A stretch of DNA of 64,000 nt from AP-15 sp035570935. GTDB lineage: Bacteria; Pseudomonadota; Alphaproteobacteria; ATCC43930; CGMCC-115725. A program made the position numbers and the translations under genes. Below the pieces are notes generated by a model. The model was not told where the DNA came from. It worked only from the letters and a program-made list of their open reading frames with translations, and made no database searches. How positions within the stretch are numbered: the stretch's first letter is position 1; each line of letters starts with the position of its first letter. Positions 53,933 through 62,642 of this stretch are shown piece by piece. Location of the stretch: NCBI GenBank assembly GCA_035570935.1, contig DATMKU010000322.1, forward strand, positions 1 to 64,000, given 5' to 3'.

Positions 53933-54751
53933 ATGGAAATGCCCGCACGCGACGGCGCCACGCTGACAAACCCGGTCAAGGAACGGATGACAGCCGGCGA
54001 GGTGGCGCTTGGCCTCAATGTGCGCATCGCGCGCTCCGGCGACATCGCCCGGATCGCCAAGACCACCGGGCACGATTTCATCTTTATCGACGTGCAGCAC
54101 TCGCTGTTCTCGCTGGAGACAATCGGCCATATCGCCCAGGCGGCGCTGGGCTGCGGCATCGCACCGCTCGCCCGGGTGCGCAGCTGCGGCGACCCCGACA
54201 CCTCGCTGTTGCTCGACAACGGGGTCACCGGGGTCGTCTTTCCCGATGTCAACAACGCCGCCGATGCGCGCCGCGGCGTCGATGCCGCCAAGTTCGCGCC
54301 GATCGGCAAGCGCTCGGTCAGCGGCGGCTATCCGGTCTTCGACTATCGCGCGGTGCCGGTCGGCGACAGCATGCGGATGCTGAACGACGCGACCCTGGTC
54401 GTGTGCATGATCGAAACCCGCGAAGGCCTCGCCAACATCGAGGAAATCGCCGCGGTCGACGGGGTCGATGTGATCCATGTCGGCAGCAACGACCTGTTGA
54501 CGGCACTCGGCAAGCCCGGCCGGTTCGACGACCCCGAAATCTTCTCGGCGATCGACCGCGCCATCGCGGCGGCCAGGTCGCACGGCAAATTCGCCGGGCT
54601 CGGCGGCATGCGCAATGTCGAGCGTCAGGTCGAGCTGATCCGCAAGGGCGTACGGTTTGTCACGACGCAAACCGATATCGGCTTTCTGCTGGCCGCGGCC
54701 GGGCGCTGGACCGGCGACCTGCGCGCCGCCCTGGCGCAGCCCGCGCGCTAG
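53933..54751 (+). CDS. HpcH/HpaI-family aldolase (second copy)
   Basis: This 272-residue aldolase resembles 2-keto-3-deoxy-acid aldolases. Blocks are GHDFIFIDVQHSLFSLETIG, VTGVVFPDVNNAADARRGV, the metal site METREGLANIEEIAAVDGVD (METR reads MIETR) and GSNDLLTALGKPG. It yields pyruvate and an aldehyde or acyl-CoA. GGAG stands upstream of the ATG at 53933 (53939 is possible). It differs strongly from the aldolase at 31685-32476, so the two are not recent duplicates. Its stop overlaps the transporter gene end by four bases. Confidence 0.82.
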   Translation: MEMPARDGATLTNPVKERMTAGEVALGLNVRIARSGDIARIAKTTGHDFIFIDVQHSLFSLETIGHIAQAALGCGIAPLARVRSCGDPDTSLLLDNGVTGVVFPDVNNAADARRGVDAAKFAPIGKRSVSGGYPVFDYRAVPVGDSMRMLNDATLVVCMIETREGLANIEEIAAVDGVDVIHVGSNDLLTALGKPGRFDDPEIFSAIDRAIAAARSHGKFAGLGGMRNVERQVELIRKGVRFVTTQTDIGFLLAAAGRWTGDLRAALAQPAR

Positions 54752-55662
54752 AGCGCGGGCCAGAGGCCGAAGACGACACCGACCAGCGCAATCACCGCAC
54801 CGCTCAAGACTTCGCCATAGCGCTCGACGGCGCCGAGCCGCAGCCGCTGCAGACCCGCGCTCGAATAGACGCACAGCGTCACATAGGTCGCGATCGTGCT
54901 GAGCGCGAAGACAGCGGCCATCACCGAAATCAATGCCACGCCGTATCTCGCCGCGGCGAAAAACGCCGGGATGCCTTCGACCATCGGCGATGAGCCGAGG
55001 ATCAGCAGCAGCCCGGTGCGCGCGGTCGTCTTGTGACGATGGCGATGCAACGGCGGCTCGGTCGCAAAGGCAGCGAGCACCGGATGCACGGTCGTCGGCG
55101 GATGATCATGCCAGTGCAGGTGCGCCGGACCATGCCCGTGGCGGTGAACATGGGCATGGCGGATCAGCACCGCGGTCTCGCCCCGCAAGGGCGCGTAGAG
55201 CGCGTCGTCTTCGATCGCCGACGCGTGCACATACATCGGCGCATCTTGCTCAGGTGCGCTATCGAGCGATCGATGGCGATGACTGTGAGGATGGGGGTGG
55301 GGATGGCCGTGCTCGTGGCCGTGACCATTTGCGTCGCCATGTGAGGGATGCAGTTCGCGCCAGGCCGAGATCGCGATCCATCCGCCGAACCCGATCAATG
55401 CCAAACTGGAAGCGAGATCGACGACATGGCCAAACCGGTCGGCAAAGACGACGCCGGCGGTCCAGACGGCAAGTGCTATCAACAGCGTCGAGACGACATG
55501 CCCGGTCCCGGCCTGGAGCGCCGCACGCGCCGTTTCAGCCTTTGACCAGCCGCGTTGGCGGGCGATCAGCGCTATCGGGACCCAATGGTCGGGGACGATC
55601 GTGTGCAACACGCCAACCATGGCGACGGCGCCGACCAGCAGCAGTGGCGGCGCCCAGTTCAT
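54748..55662 (-). CDS. Histidine-rich NicO/NiCoT-like metal (nickel/cobalt) transporter
   Basis: This 304-residue inner-membrane protein has about six hydrophobic helices. The first carries HTIVPDH (His20, Asp25, His26), which equals the HX4DH nickel-binding signature of nickel/cobalt transporters. A loop at residues 105-211 is extremely His-rich (clusters HGHEHGHPHPHPHSHRH, HVHRHGHGPAHLHWHDH, HRHRH). LILGSSPMVEGIPAFF resembles the second conserved half. The most likely role is efflux of nickel, cobalt or a similar ion; uptake is not excluded. The start overlaps the stop of the upstream XRE gene (ATGA), with GGAG seven bases before it, so the two are coupled. Confidence 0.75.
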   Translation of the reverse strand: MNWAPPLLLVGAVAMVGVLHTIVPDHWVPIALIARQRGWSKAETARAALQAGTGHVVSTLLIALAVWTAGVVFADRFGHVVDLASSLALIGFGGWIAISAWRELHPSHGDANGHGHEHGHPHPHPHSHRHRSLDSAPEQDAPMYVHASAIEDDALYAPLRGETAVLIRHAHVHRHGHGPAHLHWHDHPPTTVHPVLAAFATEPPLHRHRHKTTARTGLLLILGSSPMVEGIPAFFAAARYGVALISVMAAVFALSTIATYVTLCVYSSAGLQRLRLGAVERYGEVLSGAVIALVGVVFGLWPAL

Positions 55663-55994
55663 TTCTCGTCTCCGTGGGAATGCCGGTGGTCGGGATCGCG
55701 ATGGCCGTGCGGATGCGAATGCCGGGTCCCGTCGGCGTGGGTGTGCTCGTGCTCGTGAAAGACGATTTCGAGCCGGCGGCCAAAGGCGTCGGCGATGCGG
55801 CACAAGGTCTTCAGGCTTGGGATATGATCGCCGCGCTCGAGCCGCGAGATCATCGACTCGGTCATCCCGAGCCGCAGCGCCAATTGTTTTTGGGTTTCTT
55901 GGTTGACCGCGCGCAATTCCAAAAGCTGCCGCGCACAAGCGGCCGCGATCACCGCGCTGTCGTTGGCGACCCCTCGCTCCGGCACAAAATCCAT
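55659..55994 (-). CDS. XRE-family regulator with histidine-rich C-terminal tail
   Basis: The 111-residue product has a Cro/C1-type helix-turn-helix at about 34-60 (KQLALRLGMTESMISRLERG), followed by a segment ALCRIADAFGRRLEIVF-like and then a tail of 32 residues with 11 histidines (positions 80-107). The tail looks like a metal-binding site and would let the protein sense the ion that its partner transports. It is translationally coupled with the transporter (four-base overlap). A near-perfect inverted repeat upstream is its likely operator. A His-tailed XRE metal sensor is not a design I know. The start at 55994 is fixed by the sequence but the ribosome binding site is weak (GAAGGACGTC). Confidence 0.8.
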   Translation of the reverse strand: MDFVPERGVANDSAVIAAACARQLLELRAVNQETQKQLALRLGMTESMISRLERGDHIPSLKTLCRIADAFGRRLEIVFHEHEHTHADGTRHSHPHGHRDPDHRHSHGDEK

Positions 55995-56001
55995 GACGTC
56001 C

Positions 56002-56041
56002 TTCGCAAATTTGCTAAGCCAGACCTTAGCAAGCTTGCGAA
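56002..56041. promoter_or_regulatory. Candidate operator of the XRE/metal transporter operon
   Basis: TTCGCAAATTTGCTAAG at 56002-56018 and CTTAGCAAGCTTGCGAA at 56025-56041 are inverted copies that match at 15 of 17 positions, with a 6-base spacer. Each arm contains its own palindrome (GCAAATTTGC and GCAAGCTTGC), and the two centres lie 23 bases apart. The sites lie 8-47 bases upstream of the XRE start codon, so bound dimers would block transcription or start. This is where autoregulation by the XRE protein is expected. Confidence 0.6.
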
Positions 56042-56096
56042 GCCGTCGTCAACCCGAAAAATGCGCCGGGCGAGGATGCCGCGCGGTGGACGGACC

Positions 56097-57260
56097 TCAG
56101 CCCCTCTTCACCTGAAACGCAGGCATGACCTCTTCGGCGACCCATTGGAGTTGTTCGAGCATCGTCGCCCGCGGGGTGCCGATCGGGCTCGACAGGCTGA
56201 TGTGCTGCATGCCGGGGTACTTCTCCTCGAAGCCCTTCAGCAATTCGACGAGCTGCTGCGGGGTGCCGGCAAACCAGGAGCCCAATTTCATAAAGTGCTC
56301 GACGGGGGGCACGCCGGCCACGTCCCAGCCGCCGCGGCGGGCGACCGCCTCGACCTGCGCCGGGTTCAACCCGGGGACAAAACCGAGCGGTGCGAACATC
56401 TTCACATGCTCTTCGTAGATCGGCTTGATCTCGCGGACCGCCTGTTCGGGCGTGCGGGCGAGATGGAAATGCAGGCCGAGCTGCAGGTTTTCGCCAAGCG
56501 CCAGACGCTTGCCGGCGCGCGCCGCGGCTTCTTGATAGGCGACGATCGGGCCGCCCTGCATCGTCGCCGCCCCGCCGCCGACCGCACCCTTGATGCCGTG
56601 CTTGACCATGAAGTCGAGCCCGCGGGCGCTGGCGCTGACGATCGGCTGCCAGCATTCGACCGGGCGGTGGATCGGCCGCGGCACCAGGGTCAGCTCTTTC
56701 AATTCGTAGCCGCGATAAGGCACGCGCGGCGGCAAGGTGTAGTGCGCGCCCTTATGCGAGAACGACTCGTTGTCGAAGGCCTTGAAGATGATTTCCACGC
56801 CTTCCTCGAACACCTCGCGATTGGCGTTCTGGTCGAGCATCGGGCCGCCGAGGCTTTCGACCTCGCGGGTGTGATAGCCGCGCCCGACGCCGAACACGGT
56901 GCGGCCGCCGGTCAGGATATCGGCGGTGGCGAAATCCTCGGCGAGGCGCAGCGGGTGCCACATCGGCGCGATGTTGAAGCCGCAGCCGATCTTTAGCCGC
57001 TTGGTGACGTGGGCCAGATGCACCGCCACCATCAGGATGTTGGGCAGGCACTCGTAGCCTTCGTGCTGGAAATGATGCTCGGCGAGCCACAGGGTCTCGT
57101 AGCCGAGCGCGTCCATGCGCTTGGCGATCGCCTCGGTTTTTTCAAAGACGCTGGCGAGGTGCTCGTTCGAATAGCGCCGCTCGTTGGCCGGGGTGGCGTC
57201 CTGGCCGCGGTCGGGGAGATCGACGTGGCCGGCGTAAACAGTGGTAAATTTTGTGATCAT
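56097..57260 (-). CDS. LLM class flavin-dependent monooxygenase
   Basis: This 387-residue luciferase-like monooxygenase has YETLWLAEHHFQHEGYECLP, PMWHPLRLAEDFATADILTG, GRTVFGVGRGYHTREVESLG and IVSASARGLDFMV. The type is FMN-dependent, needing a separate reductase for reduced flavin. The substrate may be an organic compound oxidised before uptake into central metabolism. The start at 57260 follows GGAGGG. It is divergent from the TRAP operon, with about 220 bases between them. It differs in length and sequence from the LLM protein at 11798-12751. Confidence 0.83.
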   Translation of the reverse strand: MITKFTTVYAGHVDLPDRGQDATPANERRYSNEHLASVFEKTEAIAKRMDALGYETLWLAEHHFQHEGYECLPNILMVAVHLAHVTKRLKIGCGFNIAPMWHPLRLAEDFATADILTGGRTVFGVGRGYHTREVESLGGPMLDQNANREVFEEGVEIIFKAFDNESFSHKGAHYTLPPRVPYRGYELKELTLVPRPIHRPVECWQPIVSASARGLDFMVKHGIKGAVGGGAATMQGGPIVAYQEAAARAGKRLALGENLQLGLHFHLARTPEQAVREIKPIYEEHVKMFAPLGFVPGLNPAQVEAVARRGGWDVAGVPPVEHFMKLGSWFAGTPQQLVELLKGFEEKYPGMQHISLSSPIGTPRATMLEQLQWVAEEVMPAFQVKRG

Positions 57261-57481
57261 CCTCAGTCCCTCCGGATCGCCTGGCGCCGTCGATGCGGCA
57301 ATGCGCATCCTGGCACATTGAGCGAGTTTCTCATATTTCGGCAGCCGCCGTCACGCGCGGCGGACCTGTGGCACCGATCGTTGACACCGCCGCGCGAAAA
57401 TTGGAAAGCTCCGGGCCCGGCACGGCCTAAAGCCGCCTGACGACCCAGGCTAACGCCCCAGGCAAAGGATACAGGGAGGAA

Positions 57482-58501
57482 ATGTCGATGACGCTCTCGC
57501 GCAGAAGGCTGCTAACCCGCACCGGCGCCGGGGTCGCGGCGGCCGCGATCCTGCGCTGGCCCGCCGATGCGGCGGAATTCAACTTCAAATGTGGCGGCTC
57601 GCTGCCCGACGGCCATCCGATGGCGATCCGCGCCCGCGAGGCGATGAAAGAGATCAAGGAAGAAAGCGGCGGCCGGCTCGACATCACGCTCTACACCAAC
57701 AGCCTGCTCGGCGGCGACACGGCGATGATTTCGCAGACGATCGCCGGGGCGCTCGAAATGTACGTATTGCCGCTCGACTTGCTGGCGTCGAAAAATCCGG
57801 CGTGCGGCATCTTTGGCGTCGGCTACGCGTTTTTGAATTACGACAATATCTGGAAGGCGATCGACGGCGATCTCGGCGACCATTTGCGCGGCATCGCCGA
57901 ACAGATCGGCTTTCATGTCGTCCACAATTGCTATGATCACGGCTTTCGCGAGATCACCGCGCGCACCAAGCCGATCCGGACGCCAGACGACCTGAAGGGG
58001 TTCAAGATACGCCTGCCGGTGGCGCCCTACTACATCTCGCTATTTCAGCACCTCGGCGCCTCGCCGACCCCGATCAATTTTTCCGAAGTCTACAGCGCCC
58101 TGCAGACCGGCGTCGTCGACGGCCAGGAGAATCCGCTGGTCTTGATCGACACCGCCAAGCTCTACGAGGTGCAGAAATATTGCAGCCTGACCAATCACAC
58201 CTGGGCTGGATTGAATATTTCTTTCAGCAACATCGCGTGGAAGCGGCTGCCGCCGGATTTGCAGGGATTGTCGGAGAAGAAGTTCAATGCCAAGGCGCTC
58301 GAAGAGCGAGCGGATTGGCAGCTCATGACCGGGAAGGAAATCGAGAATTTGAAGAGCAAGGGCATGGTGTTTAACGCGCCCGACCCAAAGCCGTTTCAGG
58401 AGGCGCTGCGCAAGACCGATTTCTATCCGGAGATGAAGAAAAAGTCGGGCGAAGAAGCGTGGGCGTTATTGGAGAAGTATGTCGGCAATCTCGCGGCTTG
58501 A
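57482..58501 (+). CDS. TRAP transporter substrate-binding protein (DctP), copy 1
   Basis: This 339-residue periplasmic binding protein has a twin-arginine-like N terminus (SRRRLLTRTG), ending near ADAAE. The TRAP carboxylate-binding block is LKGFKIRLPVAP with its arginine, followed by PTPINFSEVYSALQTGVVDG and QENPLVLID. It captures an organic acid and hands it to DctQM. It lies 76 bases before a close paralogue, so a tandem duplication has occurred. It should act with the fused permease at 59602-61497. Confidence 0.92.
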   Translation: MSMTLSRRRLLTRTGAGVAAAAILRWPADAAEFNFKCGGSLPDGHPMAIRAREAMKEIKEESGGRLDITLYTNSLLGGDTAMISQTIAGALEMYVLPLDLLASKNPACGIFGVGYAFLNYDNIWKAIDGDLGDHLRGIAEQIGFHVVHNCYDHGFREITARTKPIRTPDDLKGFKIRLPVAPYYISLFQHLGASPTPINFSEVYSALQTGVVDGQENPLVLIDTAKLYEVQKYCSLTNHTWAGLNISFSNIAWKRLPPDLQGLSEKKFNAKALEERADWQLMTGKEIENLKSKGMVFNAPDPKPFQEALRKTDFYPEMKKKSGEEAWALLEKYVGNLAA

Positions 58502-58576
58502 GCATCGCCCGAGTTCGCTCGCGGTGGCGACTGCGCGCCGTCGCGGCTCAGCGCAGCCGGCAAACCAAAAGAGGAA

Positions 58577-59605
58577 ATGTCGATGAGAGTGTCGCGTCGG
58601 AGATTGCTTTCGGGTGCCGCGCTCGCGGCCACCGCCGGGATGGCGGCACCGATCGTCTTGCGGTGGCCCGCCAACGCCGCGGAATTTTCCTATAAATGCG
58701 GCACGGCACTCCCCGACGGGCACCCGATGTGTATCCGCGGCCGCGAAGCCATGAAGGCGATCAAGGAACAGAGCAACGGCCGGCTCGACATCACCCTTTA
58801 CACCAACAGTGTGCTCGGCCAAGACACGGCGCTGATCTCGCAGACGATCGCCAGCGCGCTCGAAATGTATTTTTTGCCGATCGATCTGCTGGCGCCGAAA
58901 AACGAGGCCTGCGGCATCTTTGGCGTCGGCTACGCCTTTCTGAATTATAACAACATCTGGAAGGCGATGGATGGCGATCTCGGTAATTATCTGAGGTCGG
59001 TCGCGCACGAGATCGGCTTCCAGGTCGTCCAGAATTGTTGCGACCACGGCTTCCGCGAAATCACCACGCGCACCAAACCGATCGAAACTCCGGCCGACCT
59101 CAAGGGGTTCAAGATCAGGCTGCCGGTGGCGCCCTATCTGATCGCGCTATTCCAGCATCTCGACGCGTCGCCGACCCCGATCAATTTCGGCGAGGTCTAC
59201 AGTGCGCTGCAGACGGGTGTGGTCGATGGCCAGGAGAACCCGCTGGTGCTGATCGATACCGCCAAACTTTACGAAGTGCAGAAATATTGCAGCCAGACCA
59301 ACCATGTCTGGGCCGGCATCCACTATTCCTTTGGCAACCAGGCGTGGCAGCGGCTGCCGCCCGATTTGCAGCAGCTTGCCGACAAGGAGTTCAACGCCAA
59401 GGCATTGCTGGAACGCGCCGACTGGCAGGTAATGACCAAGAACGAAACCAAAAAGCTCGAAAGCAAGGGCATGGTCTTCAACAGCCCCGATACCAAGCCC
59501 TTCCAGGAAGAATTGCGCAAATCAGGCTTTTATGCCGACATGAAGAAGAAATCCGGTGACAAGGCGTGGGCATTGCTCGAGCAATATGCGGGCGAGCTGT
59601 CGTGA
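58577..59605 (+). CDS. TRAP transporter substrate-binding protein (DctP), copy 2
   Basis: The 342-residue paralogue of the preceding gene again has a Tat-type N terminus (SRRRLLSGAALAATAGMAA) and the blocks LKGFKIRLPVAP and GVVDGQENPLVLIDTAKLYE. By eye most positions are identical to copy 1, with differences clustered near the ligand-contacting stretches (for example NISFSNIAWK against HYSFGNQAWQ), so the two may bind related but different acids. The stop TGA overlaps the permease start by four bases, so this copy is the one coupled to it. Confidence 0.92.
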   Translation: MSMRVSRRRLLSGAALAATAGMAAPIVLRWPANAAEFSYKCGTALPDGHPMCIRGREAMKAIKEQSNGRLDITLYTNSVLGQDTALISQTIASALEMYFLPIDLLAPKNEACGIFGVGYAFLNYNNIWKAMDGDLGNYLRSVAHEIGFQVVQNCCDHGFREITTRTKPIETPADLKGFKIRLPVAPYLIALFQHLDASPTPINFGEVYSALQTGVVDGQENPLVLIDTAKLYEVQKYCSQTNHVWAGIHYSFGNQAWQRLPPDLQQLADKEFNAKALLERADWQVMTKNETKKLESKGMVFNSPDTKPFQEELRKSGFYADMKKKSGDKAWALLEQYAGELS

Positions 59606-61497
59606 CCAGCGAGGCGCCCGAACTGCACCGGGGCGTCGCCGCCGGCGAAGCCCTGCCCTGGGCCGGTGTCCGGCGCCTCGCGCTCAAGGTCGATTTTGCG
59701 ATCGGCACCCTCGCCGAGGCGGTCGGGGCCGCATTGGTGCTGGCCGAAACCTGTATCCTCTTTGCCGGCGTCGTCTCGCGCTATGTCTTCAACAGCCCGC
59801 TGATGTGGACCGACGAGCTCGCCAATTTTCTGTTCCTGTGGCTGGCGATGCTCGGCGCCGTCGTCGCTTTTCGCCGCGATGGGCACATGCGGCTGACCAC
59901 CTTTGTCGGCTCGCTCACTCCGGAATGGGGCCGATGGCTGGAGACGGTGGGCGCGCTCGTCGTCATCGTCTTCGTCCTCGAAATCCTGGTGCCGGCGGCG
60001 CAGTACCTTCAGATCCAGCAATCGACCGAGCTGATCACCTTGCCGCTGTCCGACGGTTACCGGGTGCTCGCCCTGATCGTCGGACCGAGCTTGCTGGCGG
60101 TCGTCGCCTTGCTGCGCTTGCTCGAAACGACGACCCTTCGCGGGTTGGTGCTTGCCGTCGCCGTTGTCGGCGCGGTCGCCGCCGGGCTGTGGCTGGCGCA
60201 GCCGCTGCTGGCCGCGATCGGCAATGGCAGCCTGGTGCTGTTTTTTGTCGTTCTCGTCGCGACGTGCGTGATCATCGGCGTGCCGATTGCCTTCACCTTC
60301 GGCATCGCGACCTTTTCCTATCTGGCGCTGACGACCAGCCTGCCGTTGTCGATCGTCGTCAACCGCATCGACGACGGCATCTCGAACCTGCTGCTGCTGG
60401 CGGTGCCGATGTTTGTTTTTCTCGGCCTGCTGATGGAGATGACCGGGATCGCGCGCGTCATGGTCAATTTCCTCGCGGCGCTGATCGGCCATGTCAAGGG
60501 CGGCCTCAGCTATGTATTGCTCGGCGCAATGTACCTGGTATCCGGCATTTCCGGGTCGAAGGCGGCCGACATGGCGGCGGTGGCGCCGATCCTGTTTCCC
60601 GAGATGCGGCGCCGCGGGGCCCATCCGGGCGAGTTGGCCTCGCTGCTCGCGACCTCGAGTGCGATGTCCGAGACGATCCCGCCGAGCCTCGTTTTGATTA
60701 CGATCGGCTCGGTCACCAATATCTCGATCGCGGCTTTGTTCACCGGCGGCCTGTTGCCGGCGGCGGTGGCGGCGGTGGCGCTGGTCGTCGTCGCCTGGTT
60801 CCGCTCGCGCCGCATCGACACCGGCGGCGGAAAACGGCCGCCGGCGGCGCAGATCGCGCGCGCCTTTGTCATCGCGGTGCCGGGCCTGACCCTGCCCTTT
60901 GTGATCCGGTTTGCGGTGATCGAGGGGATCGCCACGGCGACCGAGGTGTCGACCGTCGGCGTCGTCTACACCGCGCTGTTGGGCCTGGTCGTCTACCGCC
61001 AGTTCGACTGGCGGCGGCTTTATCCGATCCTGGTCGATACCCTGTCCTTGACCGGTGCTGTCATGATGATCATCGGCACCGCGACGGCGATGGCCTGGGC
61101 CTTGACCCAATCGGGCTTCTCCCAATGGCTCGTCACGGTGATGGCCGGGGTGCCAGGCGGCAAGGCCGGGTTTTTGGCGATCACGATCCTCGCTTTCATC
61201 ATCCTCGGCAGCGTGCTCGAAGGACTGCCGGCGATTGTGCTGTTTGGGCCGCTGCTGTTCCCGGTGGCAAAGGCGATGGGCGTGCATGAAGTCCACTATG
61301 CGATGGTCGTGATCCTGGCGATGGGGATCGGGCTATTCGCCCCGCCCTTCGGCGTCGGCTTTTACGGCGCCTGCGCCATTGGCCGCATCTCGCCCGACGA
61401 CGCATTGTGGCGCATCTGGCCCTATATCGGCGCGCTCGTCGTCGCCTTGATCATCGTCGCCGCGATCCCCTGGCTGTCAATCGGCTTCCTGCATTAA
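59602..61497 (+). CDS. TRAP transporter fused permease DctQM
   Basis: This 631-residue membrane protein joins the small DctQ part (residues 1-190, about four helices, TDELANFLFLWLAMLGAVVA) to the large DctM part (about 12 helices, LLAVPMFVFLGLLMEMTGI, VSGISGSKAADMAAVAPIL, SETIPPSLVLI). It imports the organic acid with a sodium or proton gradient. The start is GTG 59602, overlapping the binding-protein stop as GTGA; an ATG-like start at 59566 is not needed. Fused QM permeases are common in the DctM family. Confidence 0.9.
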   Translation: MTSEAPELHRGVAAGEALPWAGVRRLALKVDFAIGTLAEAVGAALVLAETCILFAGVVSRYVFNSPLMWTDELANFLFLWLAMLGAVVAFRRDGHMRLTTFVGSLTPEWGRWLETVGALVVIVFVLEILVPAAQYLQIQQSTELITLPLSDGYRVLALIVGPSLLAVVALLRLLETTTLRGLVLAVAVVGAVAAGLWLAQPLLAAIGNGSLVLFFVVLVATCVIIGVPIAFTFGIATFSYLALTTSLPLSIVVNRIDDGISNLLLLAVPMFVFLGLLMEMTGIARVMVNFLAALIGHVKGGLSYVLLGAMYLVSGISGSKAADMAAVAPILFPEMRRRGAHPGELASLLATSSAMSETIPPSLVLITIGSVTNISIAALFTGGLLPAAVAAVALVVVAWFRSRRIDTGGGKRPPAAQIARAFVIAVPGLTLPFVIRFAVIEGIATATEVSTVGVVYTALLGLVVYRQFDWRRLYPILVDTLSLTGAVMMIIGTATAMAWALTQSGFSQWLVTVMAGVPGGKAGFLAITILAFIILGSVLEGLPAIVLFGPLLFPVAKAMGVHEVHYAMVVILAMGIGLFAPPFGVGFYGACAIGRISPDDALWRIWPYIGALVVALIIVAAIPWLSIGFLH

Positions 61498-61528
61498 ATA
61501 GGGCAGGGACGCAGCGACGGGGCGACCG

Positions 61529-62509
61529 ATGGAATACACGACACTCGGCAGAACCGGGCTCAAGGTCAGCGTCGCCGGGCTCGGTTGCGGCGGGTTCAGC
61601 CGGCTCGGGCTCGGCACCGGCAAGAGCGAGGCCGAAGCCGTCGATTTGGTGCATGAAGCGTTTTCGCTCGGCGTCAATCTGTTCGACACCGCCGCCGTCT
61701 ATGGCACCGAAGCGGTGTTGGGCAAAGCGCTGAAGGGCCTGCCGCGCGACCAAATCGTTATCACCTCCAAGGCCTGGACCCCCCGCGGCGCTGGGCATTC
61801 GGCCGCCGATCGGGTTGTCGCGAGCCTCGACCACTCGCTCAGAGAGCTCGGCACCGACTATATCGACGTCTTCCAGCTACATGGCGTCGCCCCCGCCGCC
61901 TACCGCCATGCGCGCGAGGTGATTGCACCCGTCTTGCTCGACCAGCAGACCAAGGGGAAAATCCGCTTTCTCGGCGTCACCGAAACCGGTTCCGGCGATG
62001 CCGAGCACGAGATGGTGCAGCGCGCGGTCGATGACCAGGTGTGGGATGCGGTCATGATCGCGTTTCACATGATGCACCAGAACGCCCGCCAACTGGTTTT
62101 TCCGCGCACGGCAGCCAATGGCGTCGGGACACTGATCATGTTCGCGGTGCGCAACATCTTTTCAAAGCCGCAGCGGCTGAAGGCCGAACTGCGCCAGCTT
62201 GCGTCGGAGGGCAAGGTCGCGCGCTGGCTCGGGCACGCGCCAAACCCGCTCGGTTTCCTGATCCATGCGGAAGACGGCGGTGCCCCGACCCTGCCCGAGG
62301 CGGCCTATCGTTTTGTGCGGCACGAGCCGGGTGTCGATGTCGTGCTGTTCGGCACCGGCGAGGTCGATCATTTGCACGCCAACATCGCCTCGATCCTCAA
62401 GCCGCCACTGCCCGAAATCGACCGCCGCATGCTGGCGAAGTTCTTTGGCCACCTCGCCGGCGTCGGCCTCGACCCGCCGACCTACATGCCCGGTCTCAGC
62501 CTGCACTGA
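61529..62509 (+). CDS. Aldo/keto reductase
   Basis: This 326-residue NADPH-dependent reductase begins MEYTTLGRTGLKVSVAGLGC and has NLFDTAAVYGTEAVLGKAL, IVITSKAW with its lysine, and TDYIDVFQLHGV with its histidine. These are the aldo/keto reductase tetrad (Asp, Tyr, Lys, His). The late block GVDVVLFGTGEVDHLHANI binds the cofactor. The substrate is an aldehyde or ketone, perhaps derived from the acid imported by the neighbouring TRAP system. The gene follows the permease by 31 bases and is probably in the same transcript. Confidence 0.87.
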   Translation: MEYTTLGRTGLKVSVAGLGCGGFSRLGLGTGKSEAEAVDLVHEAFSLGVNLFDTAAVYGTEAVLGKALKGLPRDQIVITSKAWTPRGAGHSAADRVVASLDHSLRELGTDYIDVFQLHGVAPAAYRHAREVIAPVLLDQQTKGKIRFLGVTETGSGDAEHEMVQRAVDDQVWDAVMIAFHMMHQNARQLVFPRTAANGVGTLIMFAVRNIFSKPQRLKAELRQLASEGKVARWLGHAPNPLGFLIHAEDGGAPTLPEAAYRFVRHEPGVDVVLFGTGEVDHLHANIASILKPPLPEIDRRMLAKFFGHLAGVGLDPPTYMPGLSLH

Positions 62510-62642
62510 ACCGCTGGCAGTTGGGCGCCCGGCGATCGTATCGGCCAGCGGCCTCGCCGCCCAAACGGGCGGCGGCGGCTCGACAATCGGGGTTTGGAAT
62601 ACCAACAACCCTCCAAGCCGGACCGACTGAGGAACAAACGTC

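Noticed and set aside
54933..56996. Plus-strand 687-codon frame over the metal module and LLM gene
   Set aside because: It is antisense to three supported genes and has no homology-like motifs.
59530..61296. Long minus-strand frame across the TRAP permease
   Set aside because: Its composition (Asp, Arg, Gln and His repeated) is that of GC-rich antisense sequence; the plus strand has an unmistakable DctQM.
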